Below are positions 1 through 8,920 of a stretch of DNA of 64,000 nucleotides, piece by piece. The notes below the pieces were generated by a model. That model saw only the letters and a program-made list of their open reading frames with translations. It did not search any database and was not told the DNA's origin. Location of the stretch: contig JAAVLQ010000001.1 in assembly GCA_012103075.1 (NCBI GenBank), positions 744,001 through 808,000 of the forward strand, read 5' to 3'. A program made the translations under genes and the position numbers. Each line of letters begins with the position of its first letter. The stretch's first letter is position 1. The DNA is from Brucella cytisi (lineage in GTDB: Bacteria > Pseudomonadota > Alphaproteobacteria > Rhizobiales > Rhizobiaceae).

Positions 1-617
1 GTCGTCGCGCAGTGCCGCGATGCTGCATGCGCGACACGACTTCCTGACCAATGAAACAGCCTTTCGGGAAGGAGACGCCGCCAGTCTGGTCGAAATTGAC
101 GTCATGCGGGAAGACGTCATTATAGGCGAAATCCGCTTCGCCTTCCGCAATGCCATATTCTGCGCGCAGCTGCGTCCACGCGCTTTCATCGGACGTGCCA
201 TCTGCGGGACCGTAAATCCGGCGGACGTTCAGCTCGGTCGGAAAGCGGCTATCTCGCTTGATTGAATCATTCTGTGAAGGATGTGATTCAGTTTGCCGGG
301 AAAACACTGACAAGTGATTCTGGCAATTGCGTTATTTCGGCCTTCGCACGCAGCCTGTAGAGGGTGATGCGCTTGATAAAATCGGCGGCAATGCTTGCCG
401 GAAGATCGAAACGCAAGCCGCCATCAATGCGTGAAACGAGAAAATCGAACAGGATTTTCCCTTGCGGAGCGAGCAATGCTCCCGGTTTCAGGTCCTCCGG
501 TCCAAGCTTGTCGAGATCGGTTGTAATCACGGCCTGCAGAAATTTTTCCGCCTCTTCGCCAGTGATATGAACCAAAGCCCTGTTTGAAAGATTTACCACT
601 TCAACTGCCGTCGTCAT
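1..617 (-). CDS. ygfZ: YgfZ/GcvT-like folate-binding protein, partial and frameshifted
   Basis: Member of the YgfZ (IBA57/CAF17-like) family, tetrahydrofolate-binding proteins that assist assembly or repair of Fe-S enzymes. The start is the ATG at 617; the protein opens MTTAVEVVNLSNRAL and has the family-like segment EEAEKFLQAVITTDL. The signature KGCFIGQEVVSRMQHRG is read from the reverse strand near positions 1-60, so the C-terminus lies beyond the window edge. The two halves are in different frames: the first stops at 288 after VSVFPAN, and the second resumes in a shifted frame (ESHPSQNDSIKRDSR). The shift maps to the A/T run at 301-304 and is most likely an indel error. The gene is divergent from the dihydroorotase at 703. 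Family identity is confident; the exact junction is inferred. Confidence 0.85.
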
Positions 618-702
618 CGCTTCGTCCTTGCCTTTCGCGCCTTCGTTACGTAAGCCCCAATGGAAAGGCTCGCAAGTCCTATCAATCTGGCAGGAGACAA
701 CA

Positions 703-2037
703 ATGGCCGAAACATTCGATACGATTTTGAAGGGTGCAACCATCGTCAATCACGACGGTATAGGCCAACGCGACATCGGTATTCGCAATGGTCGCATCGC
801 TGCCATAGGGTCTCTTTCCACACATACGGCAGGTGAGGTGATTGATTGCACCGGCCTTCACCTTCTGCCCGGTGTGGTGGATAGCCGGGTTCATTTCCGT
901 GAGCCCGGCCTTGAACACAAGGAAGATCTCGAGACCGGTTCACTCGCCGCTGTTCTGGGCGGGGTAACCTCCGTTTTCGAGATGCCGAACACCAAGCCGC
1001 TTACCACTTCCGCCGAGACGCTGGAAGACAAGATTCGCCGTGGTCGCCATCGCATGCATTGCGATTTCGCTTTCTGGGTTGGTGGTACGCGCGACAATGC
1101 GAAGGACGTTGCCGAACTGGAACGCCTGCCGGGCGCTGCCGGAATCAAGGTTTTCATGGGCTCGTCCACCGGCGATCTGCTTGTTGAAGACGATGATGGC
1201 GTTCGTTCGATCCTGAAGAATACACGGCGTCGCGCGGCCTTCCACTCGGAAGACGAGTTCCGGTTGAAGGAACGCGAAGGCCTGCGCGTGCAGGGCGATC
1301 CGTCGAGCCATCCGGTCTGGCGCGACGAAGTTGCAGCGCTTCAGTGCACGGAACGGCTTGTGCGCATCGCACACGATACCGGCGCCCGCATTCACGTGCT
1401 GCATATCTCCACTGCCGAAGAAATCGACTTCCTGAAAGATCACAAGGATGTTGCGACGTGCGAAGCAACGCCGCATCATCTCACTTTGTCGGCAGATGAC
1501 TACAAGACGCTCGGCAATCTCATCCAAATGAATCCGCCTGTCCGTGACAAGCGTCACCGCGATGGCGTGTGGAAGGGCATCGGCCAAGGTATCGTCGATG
1601 TGCTCGGTTCCGACCATGCACCACATACCCCGGAAGAAAAGCAGAAGCCTTATCCGGCTTCTCCGTCTGGCATGACAGGCGTGCAGACGCTGGTGCCGAT
1701 CATGCTTGATCACATCAATGCGGGCAGGCTCACGCTAGAACGTTTCGTCGATCTTTCCAGCCATGGTCCGAATCGTATTTTCGGCATGGCTCGCAAGGGT
1801 CGTATTGCAGTCGGCTACGATGCCGATCTGACCATTGTGGACATGAAGCGCCGCGAAACAATCACGCATGAGCAGGCGGGTTCGAAGGCTGGCTGGACGC
1901 CGTATCATGGCAAGGCCGTTACCGGATGGCCAATTGGCACTTTCGTGCGTGGCATCAAGGTGATGTGGGAAGCGGAGATCGTCAACGCCAACAAGGGCGA
2001 GCCGGTGGAATTCCTCGAGGCATTGCCGCATCGCTGA
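703..2037 (+). CDS. pyrC: Dihydroorotase family amidohydrolase
   Basis: Predicted 444-residue cyclic amidohydrolase of the dihydroorotase class I type, interconverting carbamoyl-aspartate and dihydroorotate in pyrimidine synthesis. Visible metal-site elements are VHFREPG (about residue 63), GIKVFMGSSTGDLL with the lysine expected to be carboxylated, HVLHIS, EATPHH and GSDHAPHT. The start ATG at 703 follows the RBS-like GGAG at 693-696 and a protein opening MAETFDTILKGATIV; the longer in-frame reading from 628 runs back across ygfZ and is not needed. One oddity: the usual first histidine of the His-x-His pair is arginine (DSRVHF). Some class I homologs carry Gln there, as I recall, so the protein may still be active or may be a paralog. 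The gene is intact, with no frameshift. Confidence 0.9.
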   Translation: MAETFDTILKGATIVNHDGIGQRDIGIRNGRIAAIGSLSTHTAGEVIDCTGLHLLPGVVDSRVHFREPGLEHKEDLETGSLAAVLGGVTSVFEMPNTKPLTTSAETLEDKIRRGRHRMHCDFAFWVGGTRDNAKDVAELERLPGAAGIKVFMGSSTGDLLVEDDDGVRSILKNTRRRAAFHSEDEFRLKEREGLRVQGDPSSHPVWRDEVAALQCTERLVRIAHDTGARIHVLHISTAEEIDFLKDHKDVATCEATPHHLTLSADDYKTLGNLIQMNPPVRDKRHRDGVWKGIGQGIVDVLGSDHAPHTPEEKQKPYPASPSGMTGVQTLVPIMLDHINAGRLTLERFVDLSSHGPNRIFGMARKGRIAVGYDADLTIVDMKRRETITHEQAGSKAGWTPYHGKAVTGWPIGTFVRGIKVMWEAEIVNANKGEPVEFLEALPHR

Positions 2038-2114
2038 AGGCAGAGCGTATTGGCGTGATTTGTCCTCTGATTGTCCGTAAGGAGGCTTTTGATCCCGTTT
2101 GCAAGGCGTATTTT

Positions 2115-2139
2115 CTCCCTATAGTCTTTTTATAGGGAG
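2115..2139 (+). promoter_or_regulatory. Perfect 9-bp inverted repeat covering the RBS of the cysteine hydrolase
   Basis: CTCCCTATA (2115-2123) and TATAGGGAG (2131-2139) are perfectly complementary arms around a 7-nt loop. The right arm contains AGGGAG, the evident ribosome binding site, 7 nt before the GTG at 2147. In RNA the hairpin would hide the RBS; in DNA the dyad could be an operator. Function is inferred. Confidence 0.6.
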
Positions 2140-2146
2140 AACAGAA

Positions 2147-2713
2147 GTGTCCGCTCAAGATACTGCTTTGCTGGTTATCGACGCTCAGGAGTCATTCCGC
2201 CACCGGCCTTACTACCGGGACGGAGAGATTGGTGCCTATATTGAACGCCAGCAGGCGCTCATCAATGGCGCCAAGCGTGCCGGTATTCCGGTGGTGCAGA
2301 TTTTCCATGTTGAGAATGAAGGCCCGTTCTCGGAAGCGTCGGGTCTGGTGAAGGCGATTGCGCCTCTGTCAATTGAACCCGACGCAGTTTTCCGTAAGCG
2401 TCGCCACAGCGCGCTGGTCGGAAGCGGGCTTGATGTGTGGCTGGTCGCCAATGGTATCCGTCGCGTGCTGGTTTCCGGTATCCGCACAGAACAATGCTGC
2501 GAGACGACGACACGGCAGGCATCGGATTTTGGATATCATGTCGATTTTGTCAGTGAAGCGACATTGACCTTTCCCATGACTGACCCAAGCGGCCATGAGT
2601 GGAGCGCTGCCGATATCAAGGCTCGCACCGAGGTTGTTCTGGCCAACCGCTTTGCCCGTATTGTAACCGTGGAACAGGCACTGGCTGCGCCGGGAGACCG
2701 GAAGGCAGCATGA
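2147..2713 (+). CDS. Cysteine hydrolase (isochorismatase-like)
   Basis: A 188-residue protein of the isochorismatase-like cysteine hydrolase superfamily, which hydrolyses amides, nicotinamide-type substrates or isochorismate; the substrate cannot be told from sequence. The catalytic triad pattern is visible: Asp in LLVIDAQE near the N-terminus, Lys in the FRKRRHSAL region, and the nucleophile in GIRTEQCCETTTRQA. GTG 2147 is chosen because AGGGAG lies at 2134-2139; the upstream in-frame start at 2099 would read through the inverted repeat. It ends at 2713, overlapping the ATG of the next gene (ATGA), so it is translationally coupled to a GlxA-like regulator. That suggests the regulator controls this hydrolase and perhaps a nitrogen-compound pathway. 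Confidence 0.85.
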   Translation: MSAQDTALLVIDAQESFRHRPYYRDGEIGAYIERQQALINGAKRAGIPVVQIFHVENEGPFSEASGLVKAIAPLSIEPDAVFRKRRHSALVGSGLDVWLVANGIRRVLVSGIRTEQCCETTTRQASDFGYHVDFVSEATLTFPMTDPSGHEWSAADIKARTEVVLANRFARIVTVEQALAAPGDRKAA

Positions 2714-3708
2714 GTGACCGGGCGGACATTGTCCGGATAATTCCGGTTTATGTCGTTATCCCGCCACGTGTGCTTTTGCTCGACGTGGCAGGACCGCTGG
2801 AGGTTTTACGCAAGTCAAATCTTGAACAGCATAAGGTGCGGTTCGACGTTCACTATATCGGGCCTGCGCCAACTGCGCTCAGCTCCATCGGCCTACCGGT
2901 GGCGGGGGTCGAGCCTTTGCCGGAGGCGCTGCCAGATGATGCGCTGGTCATTGTCTCGGGTGCGGCGGATGTCCCGCTCGGAAATGTGGAGCTCGACCGA
3001 GCCATCGATGCGGTGCTGGAAAAAGAAATCGTTCTATGGCTTCGCCGCGCGGTTCGGCCCGGTGTGAGACTGGTGACAATCTGTTCCGGTGCGCTGCTCG
3101 CAGCGCGCGCGGGATTACTCGACGGATATTCCTGCACCACCCACCATCTAACGCTGGCTGAACTCGAACGGCTGGCCCCTGCCGCCCGCGTGTATGAAAA
3201 CAGGCTGTTCGTCGAAGATGGCGAACGGCTGACGAGCGCGGGCATCACCGCCGGGATCGATTTGATGCTACACATCGTTGCAGGTCTGATCGACCACGCC
3301 ACGGCGCTGGCGGTTGCGCGTTATCTGGTCGTTTATTTGCGGCGCAGCGGCAATGATCCGCAACTATCGCCCGGCGAGGGGCGAAATCATATGAACCCGG
3401 TCGTACATCGCGCACAGGATGCCATTGCACATGATCCGGCGGCGGATTGGTCGGTGGAGCGATTGGCGGATATCGGCGGGGCAAGCCCACGCAACTTCTC
3501 GCGCTTGTTCAATGAATATGCCGGAATGACGGTGACCGACTATGTCAATCGTCTCAAGATCAGCCTCGCACGCGAGATGCTCTTGAATTCTGAGCTTGAT
3601 ATCGAGAACGTTGCAGCGCAGGCGGGTTTTGCGTCCGCACGGCAGTTTCGCCGGGTCTGGCAACGCATCTACAATGAGCCGCCAAGCCGGATACGTTTCG
3701 GGGTCTGA
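2710..3708 (+). CDS. GlxA-type AraC family transcriptional regulator (DJ-1/PfpI domain + HTH)
   Basis: A 332-residue protein with two parts. Residues about 10-190 form a DJ-1/PfpI glutamine amidotransferase-like domain; RLVTICSGALLAARAGLL carries the Cys of the nucleophile elbow, though such domains in regulators are usually sensory. Residues about 225-330 form an AraC-type double helix-turn-helix (GGASPRNFSRLFNEYAGM, then VAAQAGFASARQFRRVW). The start ATG 2710 overlaps the stop of the cysteine hydrolase; a longer frame from 2599 lies wholly inside that gene. Regulators of this architecture control amino-acid or nitrogen catabolism genes. The ligand is unknown. The gene is intact. Confidence 0.9.
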   Translation: MSDRADIVRIIPVYVVIPPRVLLLDVAGPLEVLRKSNLEQHKVRFDVHYIGPAPTALSSIGLPVAGVEPLPEALPDDALVIVSGAADVPLGNVELDRAIDAVLEKEIVLWLRRAVRPGVRLVTICSGALLAARAGLLDGYSCTTHHLTLAELERLAPAARVYENRLFVEDGERLTSAGITAGIDLMLHIVAGLIDHATALAVARYLVVYLRRSGNDPQLSPGEGRNHMNPVVHRAQDAIAHDPAADWSVERLADIGGASPRNFSRLFNEYAGMTVTDYVNRLKISLAREMLLNSELDIENVAAQAGFASARQFRRVWQRIYNEPPSRIRFGV

Positions 3709-3709
3709 C

Positions 3710-4443
3710 CTATTCGCCCGCAGTGAAAAAGCGCCAGCTACCGTCTGGCCCGATGCCTATACTGTAGAAGATATAGCCGCCTGCCTTTTTCATATCCTCA
3801 AAATCACCGGCGGTGACGATTTCGAAAAGCTCCACGATCTGCGGCGGCGTCAGTTTGTCTAGAGGCATGGCGTAGAAATAGGGCCAGACATAGACTTCAT
3901 CGTCCTTGCCTGCATTCAGGTGCACATAGCCCGTATCCAGTAGATCGACGATGATTGCCAGAACTTCGCGACCTGCCTCGTCGCCCGACAGCGATTTGAG
4001 GAAATCGATAACGTCTTCCTCGTGGTCCTCCAGCGAGAGCTCGGTGGCCTTGTCCTCAACGCCGAGGAGTGGTCGCAATTTCGATGTCGCCCGAGCGAGC
4101 AGCTTCCAGCATGCGTTCACGCGTCAGCCTTACGGATTCGGGGAGCTTATCGAAATCGCGATGGATTTCAGGCATGGGTTTGGATGATGCAGCAGGGGCA
4201 GGCTCATGGCCGGGCGACACTCTTGGTATTGCACGCGGAACCGCTCCCGGCATGGTAAAGGGGACGGATTGTCGCCTTCATCGGCAACCGCGCGGGCACC
4301 GGGCGTTGCAAGAAGTCTGATTGGTCCGTAAGCGCGACGTCAAAAGAGTTTGCTGCGGCGGCTGGCAAAGCAATACCGCAGGCAAGGATTATCCCGGCCA
4401 ATAAAATTCGAGGAGAGGCGGCGTTCCTGATCGGGAATGACAT
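3710..4443 (-). CDS. Putative exported protein, twice frameshifted
   Basis: An unassigned, roughly 245-residue secreted protein once the frames are joined. The N-terminus from ATG 4443 is a clear signal peptide (MSFPIRNAASPRILLAGIIL, then ACGIALPAAAANS). The middle is proline/alanine-rich (GHEPAPAASSKPMPEIHR), followed by a helical conserved part ending GPDGSWRFFTAGE. The three pieces lie in three frames. The shifts map to a G/C run at 4260-4263 and an A/T run at 4079-4081, both repaired by adding bases to the run. It is convergent with the GlxA regulator, whose stop at 3708 lies 1 base away. No motif reveals a function. Confidence 0.65.
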
Positions 4444-4516
4444 TTGGCGCAAGAAGAGGGACGCCGGGAGGGAACTACTGCGCCGGTCTGGTCCCGCGAC
4501 CGGCGTTCTATCAATG

Positions 4517-4783
4517 CTACTGAAGAATGCGCTGCGGCAGGAAGGTTCCTGCTAAAATCTGTTCGCGCATTTTCTCAATCAGCTCCAGCGCACAATCATC
4601 GCCCGCTTCACGGATCAGTTCAGTAAGCGCGGTCGTAAAGGCTGCTTCGGCAAGGATTTCCGGTTCGATGCCTTCAGAGATGCCGTCTGCCCGGGCCTCG
4701 TTATGATATTCGATTGCGACGAGTTTCTTCTCTCTCGCAATCATTTCGTCCAGATCGGCCGGTGCATGTTCCATAGACTTCAT
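4517..4783 (-). CDS. Small hypothetical protein
   Basis: An 88-residue acidic, helix-rich protein of unknown function (MKSMEHAPADLDEMIAREKK at the start). No transmembrane segment or signal peptide is visible. ATG 4783 is preceded on its strand by AAAGGCG at RBS distance. It lies between two exported-protein genes on the same strand, with about 73 bases to the next. It has no frameshift and ordinary codon use, which supports it being real. Confidence 0.6.
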   Translation of the reverse strand: MKSMEHAPADLDEMIAREKKLVAIEYHNEARADGISEGIEPEILAEAAFTTALTELIREAGDDCALELIEKMREQILAGTFLPQRILQ

Positions 4784-4935
4784 CGGCTTTCGCCTTTCTG
4801 TTGCGCTGTCGGTGTCTCACCGTTTCGCGGGAGCTCAACCACGGCAACGTGACTGCCTTCTTAAGACAGTGTTAACAGATTATCACGGATTTGAACGAAC
4901 AAATCCTGTCAATCCGCACAAGAGTGAATGATTGG

Positions 4936-5334
4936 TTAATTTCCATAGCGCGATATGATCTCGTTCGACAAGTCCTCGCCTTCCTTCATGTAGCGATCAA
5001 TCGCTGCAAGCGCCGAGGGGTGCAGCGGGTGTAATTGTCGCTGAACACGCGATACCCGTGGTTGAAGCTCGAAATGAGCCGCACCCGCTCGGCTTCGGAA
5101 GGCTTTTCCGCTGTCACAATCGCATCCATCCGATCGCGCCATTCGCTGCCAGCTTCGCCGCACAGATTGCGCAGATAGTGAAGCGAGCCGAGAATTTCGG
5201 CGAGCCGCAACATCTTCCCTTCATAAGGCGCATCCTGAGCGGAAGCCGGACATGCCACCCCGACCCATAAAGCGATCGAGAAGCAGATTGCCGGTCGAAA
5301 AAAACGGAACGCTTTTCAATCCAAAACCTCTCAC
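4936..5334 (-). CDS. TIGR02301-like exported protein, frameshifted
   Basis: Short secreted protein resembling the TIGR02301 family of Rhizobiales (unknown function). After repair it begins at GTG 5334, passes through a signal segment (FRPAICFSIALWVGVACPA) cleaved near ASAQ, and continues with EGKMLRLAEILGSLHYLRNL and FNHGYRVFSDNYTRCTPSAL to IDRYMKEGEDLSNEIISRYG. Two indels break it: the seven-A run at 5298-5304, between start and signal core, and the GGGG run at 5017-5020, which separates the last 30 residues. The conserved cysteines (LCGE and TRCT) remain. Confidence 0.7.
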
Positions 5335-5382
5335 CTGAAAATGAGCTATTGCTATAAATAGGGGCCGCTTCAAGGCAGATTG

Positions 5383-5838
5383 CTAAACAGGATTAATATC
5401 CGAACACTCGTCTTCATTTTCCGCTACCGCGCGGGCGACATCGAGGGTGCTGTCCGTCACCTTTGCCGAAGCCATCTCATCTATCGCCAGCCAGCGAATG
5501 GATGCGGCGTCGTCTCCGGCGACTTCCTGACCAGAAACTTGCCGGGCCCGGAAAACGGACAGGTAATAGCTCGTGTCATATGCCTTCCCCTCAAGGGCCA
5601 GATCTAAGGTTATGACGTGCGATAGCGCCTTTGCATCGAGCGCTGTTTCTTCCTTGAGTTCGCGGATCGCGGCTTGTTCGGGTGTTTCGCCCGGTTCGAT
5701 ACTTCCCCGGAAAAGCAAGCCAGCCTTTCCACGGCTCTTCCCGCGCTCGACCAAAAGGAAACGCCCTTCGCGTCTGCAGATCAGCGAAACACCATGAACC
5801 GTCGCAGGTATCGGAAGTACGGGAACTGTTTTCATCAT
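5383..5838 (-). CDS. NUDIX hydrolase
   Basis: A protein of about 151 residues with a Nudix box spanning GSIEPGETPEQAAI and RELKEETAL. Nudix proteins hydrolyse nucleoside diphosphates linked to another group; the substrate cannot be inferred. The key RE..EE metal ligands are present. Two positions depart from consensus: the usual double glycine before the box reads FRGS, and the glycine after EET is alanine. The first could reflect missing Gs in the short G run at 5714-5717 together with another indel, because a neighbouring frame reads LAFPGK at that point. Start is ATG 5838 or 5835; GTG 5844 is also in frame. Confidence 0.8.
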   Translation of the reverse strand: MMKTVPVLPIPATVHGVSLICRREGRFLLVERGKSRGKAGLLFRGSIEPGETPEQAAIRELKEETALDAKALSHVITLDLALEGKAYDTSYYLSVFRARQVSGQEVAGDDAASIRWLAIDEMASAKVTDSTLDVARAVAENEDECSDINPV

Positions 5839-5942
5839 GCTCACTTTTTTTGAATTGCGCTCTAGCTATGATCGGGCAGACACCGGTTGGCAATGGAAAA
5901 GCGCCCCTTGACCAGCGTCGAAAAACACTAAACATGCTCACC

Positions 5943-6722
5943 ATGTGTGGACGTTTTTCATTGACGACAAGCCGGGAGGAACTGGAAGCCTTCGCGGTCG
6001 CATTGATCGCAGAGGATTTTCCTCCACGATATAACATCGCGCCAACGCAGCCTATATTGACCATTCTGGGCGGGGAAACGCCGCTGCCGGGAAGCAACAG
6101 GCCGGATCGCGTCGGGTTGCTGGTGCGATGGGGTTTTATTCCGTCATGGGTCAAAGACCCGAACGACTGGCCGCTCATGTTCAATATTCGCTCTGAGACG
6201 GCAGCGGAGAAGAACTCGTTTCGTGCTGCACTGAGCCACCGCCGTGCCTTGATCCCGGCATCGGGTTTCTATGAGTGGCGCCGTGAGGGGAAGAACAAGG
6301 CTCAAGCCTACTGGGTGCGCCCGCGCAAGGGGGCATTTTCGCTTTTGGTGGTCTGATCGAGACACATGGGTAGCGCGGACGGATCGCAAATCGATACCGG
6401 AGGCATATTGACGACGAGTGCCAATGGCCTGTTGCGACCGATCCATGAACGGATGCCGATTGTCGTGCCACCGGAAGATTTTGCCCGCTGGCTGGACTGC
6501 AAGCGTTTTCTGCCGCGCGAAGTGGCGGATATCATGCGCCCGGTTCAGGATGATTTCTTTGAAGCGATTCCAATATCGGACAAGGTCAACAAGGTCACCA
6601 ACACGACGCCCGATTTGCAGGAGCGTGTAGCGGAACAGGTTCCTTCGGAGCATGCAAAGCCAAAGCGAAAGAACAAGCCCGAATCCGATGACGGAAATGG
6701 CGGGCAGCTTTCGATGTTCTGA
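5943..6722 (+). CDS. SOS response-associated peptidase (SRAP, YedK/HMCES-like), locally garbled
   Basis: Homolog of YedK/HMCES, which forms a covalent crosslink through Cys2 to abasic sites in single-stranded DNA. The catalytic Cys must follow the initiator Met, so the start is ATG 5943 (MCGRFSL), not the in-frame ATG 5934. Further motifs are PPRYNIAPTQ, WGFIPSW, NIRSETAAEK, ALIPASGFYEW and HERMPIVV. An in-frame stop at 6354-6356 is artefactual. A missing T in the run at 6336-6339 moves the reading to a frame giving FGGLIETH, and a second disturbance at about 6362-6376 restores the original frame for ADGSQIDTGGILTT onward. The gene therefore looks split into two same-frame pieces. The C-terminus is a charged tail ending GGQLSMF. 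Confidence 0.85.
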
Positions 6723-6780
6723 CCGTGACTGCCAGTCTTGCTGGACTGGCGCTATTTGTTACGCATCCACCGACTCTGAT

Positions 6781-6803
6781 CGCCGAGCCTGCGAGGCTCG
6801 GCG
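6781..6803. terminator. GC-rich hairpin between convergent genes
   Basis: CGCCGAGCCT and AGGCTCGGCG form a perfect 10-bp stem around GCG, between the SRAP gene (stop 6722) and the small minus-strand gene ending at 6823. There is no run of T on either side, so it is a terminator-like hairpin rather than a textbook rho-independent site. Confidence 0.5.
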
Positions 6804-6822
6804 CTGAACGACATCAGCTTCT

Positions 6823-6990
6823 TCAGCCTGTCTTCTTGACGGCGAGAATGGAACGCCGGCGATAGTCGTTACGACCGTCGCTGCTGTGCCGCGTTGCGTT
6901 CAGCAATGCTGCAACAAGCACGGCAGGCCCGATTTCGCGGTATTTATCAACCAGTCGGTCTTGGCGGGGTTGCAGTTCACTCTTAGACAT
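6823..6990 (-). CDS. Small basic hypothetical protein
   Basis: A 55-residue protein from ATG 6990 (MSKSELQPRQDRLVDKYREI) ending RRRSILAVKKTG. It is Arg/Lys-rich with one amphipathic helix (IGPAVLVAALLNA). A GAAAG-like RBS precedes the start. The open frame extends upstream to 7113, but that part has no RBS. Function is unknown. Confidence 0.55.
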   Translation of the reverse strand: MSKSELQPRQDRLVDKYREIGPAVLVAALLNATRHSSDGRNDYRRRSILAVKKTG

Positions 6991-7113
6991 TGGTCTTTCC
7001 TTTCGATAATGCCCGGTCACCATTTTGTGATTGATTGAGACCGAATGAAGGCTGTTTGGAGCCGGTTTTGCGGCTTTCCGGTTCACGCGGGGAAGGGGAT
7101 ACGCAGGTTGCAA

Positions 7114-7374
7114 AAATACAACATGCTTGGTGATCTCACTAAACTATCAGCCGCTTAGCGAAAGTTCTTGACGGAAGCACTCCTGCTGAGGATAAGTGCA
7201 GCCATGAAAACGTCGACCACGATCATTTGTATTTGTGCGATTATTATTGGCTAGCAGCCTGCTGGCCCGGCCGTTTTCGTCTCCCTTTCATAAAAATTGG
7301 ATGATAACGTCCCGGTCAGTCGGCTGCGGTCAGTTGCGCATTGATTTCACAGGTCTTTTTGGGGAATATTTACA
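7114..7374. other. Intergenic region upstream of cysS
   Basis: About 260 bases between the minus-strand small gene and cysS. It holds a 16-codon ATG frame at 7203 with no convincing RBS. I see no RNA gene or strong hairpin; it probably carries the cysS promoter. Confidence 0.4.
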
Positions 7375-8894
7375 ATGGCTTATGCGCCACAACTGCGTCT
7401 GTACAACACGCTGACCCGCACGAAGGAGGAGTTTTTTCTCCCCTCGATGCCGACAATGTGCGCATGTATGTCTGCGGACCGACGGTTTATGACTTTGCGC
7501 ATATAGGCAATGCCCGTCCGGTGATCGTTTTTGACGTGTTGTTCCGTTTACTGCTTCATGTCTATGGCGCGGATCATGTCACCTATGCGCGCAATATTAC
7601 CGACGTCGATGACAAGATTAACGCCCGTGCCGCGCGGGATTATCCCGATTTGTCCTTCAATGAGGCCATTCGTCGGGTCACAGAAAGCACCAATGCACAG
7701 TTTCAGGCTGACGTGACGGCGCTTGGCAATCTGCAGCCCAGTGTTCAGCCGCGTGCGACCGAGCATATGGACGAGATGCGTGCGATGATCGATCGTCTCG
7801 TGAAACTCGGTGTAGCCTATGTGGCTGAGGATCATGTCCTCTTCTCGCCGTCCGCCATGAATGAACGGAAGGGGCCGCGCTATGGAGCGCTCGCCCGCCG
7901 CTCGCTGGATGAGATGCTGGCTGGCGCCCGCGTTGACGTAGCGTCTTACAAACGGGACGAAATGGATTTCGTGTTGTGGAAACCGTCGAAAGAGGGTGAG
8001 CCGGGCTGGTCGTCTCCTGCGGGGATTGCGGTGCTCGGCCGACCGGGCTGGCATATCGAGTGCTCGGCCATGTCGATGGCCAAACTGCTCGAACCGTTTG
8101 GCGGTGGCCTGAAATGCGATGATCCGCTGAAGAACCAGTTCGACATTCATGGCGGCGGTATTGATCTCGTCTTTCCGCATCACGAGAACGAAATTGCGCA
8201 GTCATGCTGCGCATTCGGCACTGAACGGATGGCAAACATCTGGATGCATAATGGTTTCCTGCAGGTCGAAGGGCAGAAGATGTCGAAATCGCTCGGCAAT
8301 TTCATCACCATTCGCGATGTTCTGAACGAAGGCCTGCCGCAACTGGGTATTTGGGATGACGTTGATGCGCGTGATCGCTGGGTTGGTCTGGCGGCTCGCC
8401 TGTCAATGCTACAGACGCATTATCGTGAGCCGATCAACTGGACGGCGCAGCGTCTGGCAGAATCTGCCGACGAACTGCATCGCTGGTACGGCTTGCTGCG
8501 CGACAGGAAGTTCACTGTACCGGAAACGCTGACCGCAGTTGGTGAAGTCGTTGAGGCCTTGTCTGACGATTTGAACAGCTGGACGGCGATCACCGCATTG
8601 CGAAAGGCTTTCAAAGCACGCGATATCGCCGGATTGGGTGAGGGCATGGCGCTGCTGGGCTTGTTGGATTCGCATTTCGTTATGGCTGAAGATATTCCTG
8701 TCTTTGCAAAGGCGGAAGTGGATCATGAAGCCATCGAAGCACGTATCGCGGAGCGTCTGCGCTTGATCAATGAGAAGAACTGGGCCGAGGCTGATCGCAT
8801 TCGCGATGAACTGCTTCAGGAAGGTGTTCAGCTCAAGGATGGCAAGGATCCGGCAACGGGCGAACGCACAACGAGCTGGGATGTGGTAGGCTAA
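7375..8894 (+). CDS. cysS: Cysteinyl-tRNA synthetase, frameshifted near the N-terminus
   Basis: Essential class I aminoacyl-tRNA synthetase charging tRNA-Cys in the cytoplasm. The class I signatures are both visible: AHIGNARP (HIGH-like) and [10 protein letters not shown] (KMSKS). Zinc-site residues appear as CGPTVYD, and the ECSAMSM and HHENEIAQS parts fit the family. The true start is ATG 7375 ([19 protein letters not shown]). The six-T run at 7432-7437 needs one more T to continue into [14 protein letters not shown]; as given, the upstream part is out of frame and a spurious start at 7341 opens the downstream frame. Because cysS is essential and the rest is intact, this is best read as a sequencing error. 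Confidence 0.95.
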
Positions 8895-8920
8895 CAAGCT
8901 TGTGGAGCAGGGAGTATGAC

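Noticed and set aside
940..1713. Long minus-strand open frame of 257 codons across the dihydroorotase gene
   Set aside because: It is antisense to an intact conserved gene and its product has no family features; it reflects GC-rich codon mirroring.
7203..7253. 16-codon hydrophobic peptide upstream of cysS
   Set aside because: No convincing RBS or conserved context; a leader peptide could not be supported.
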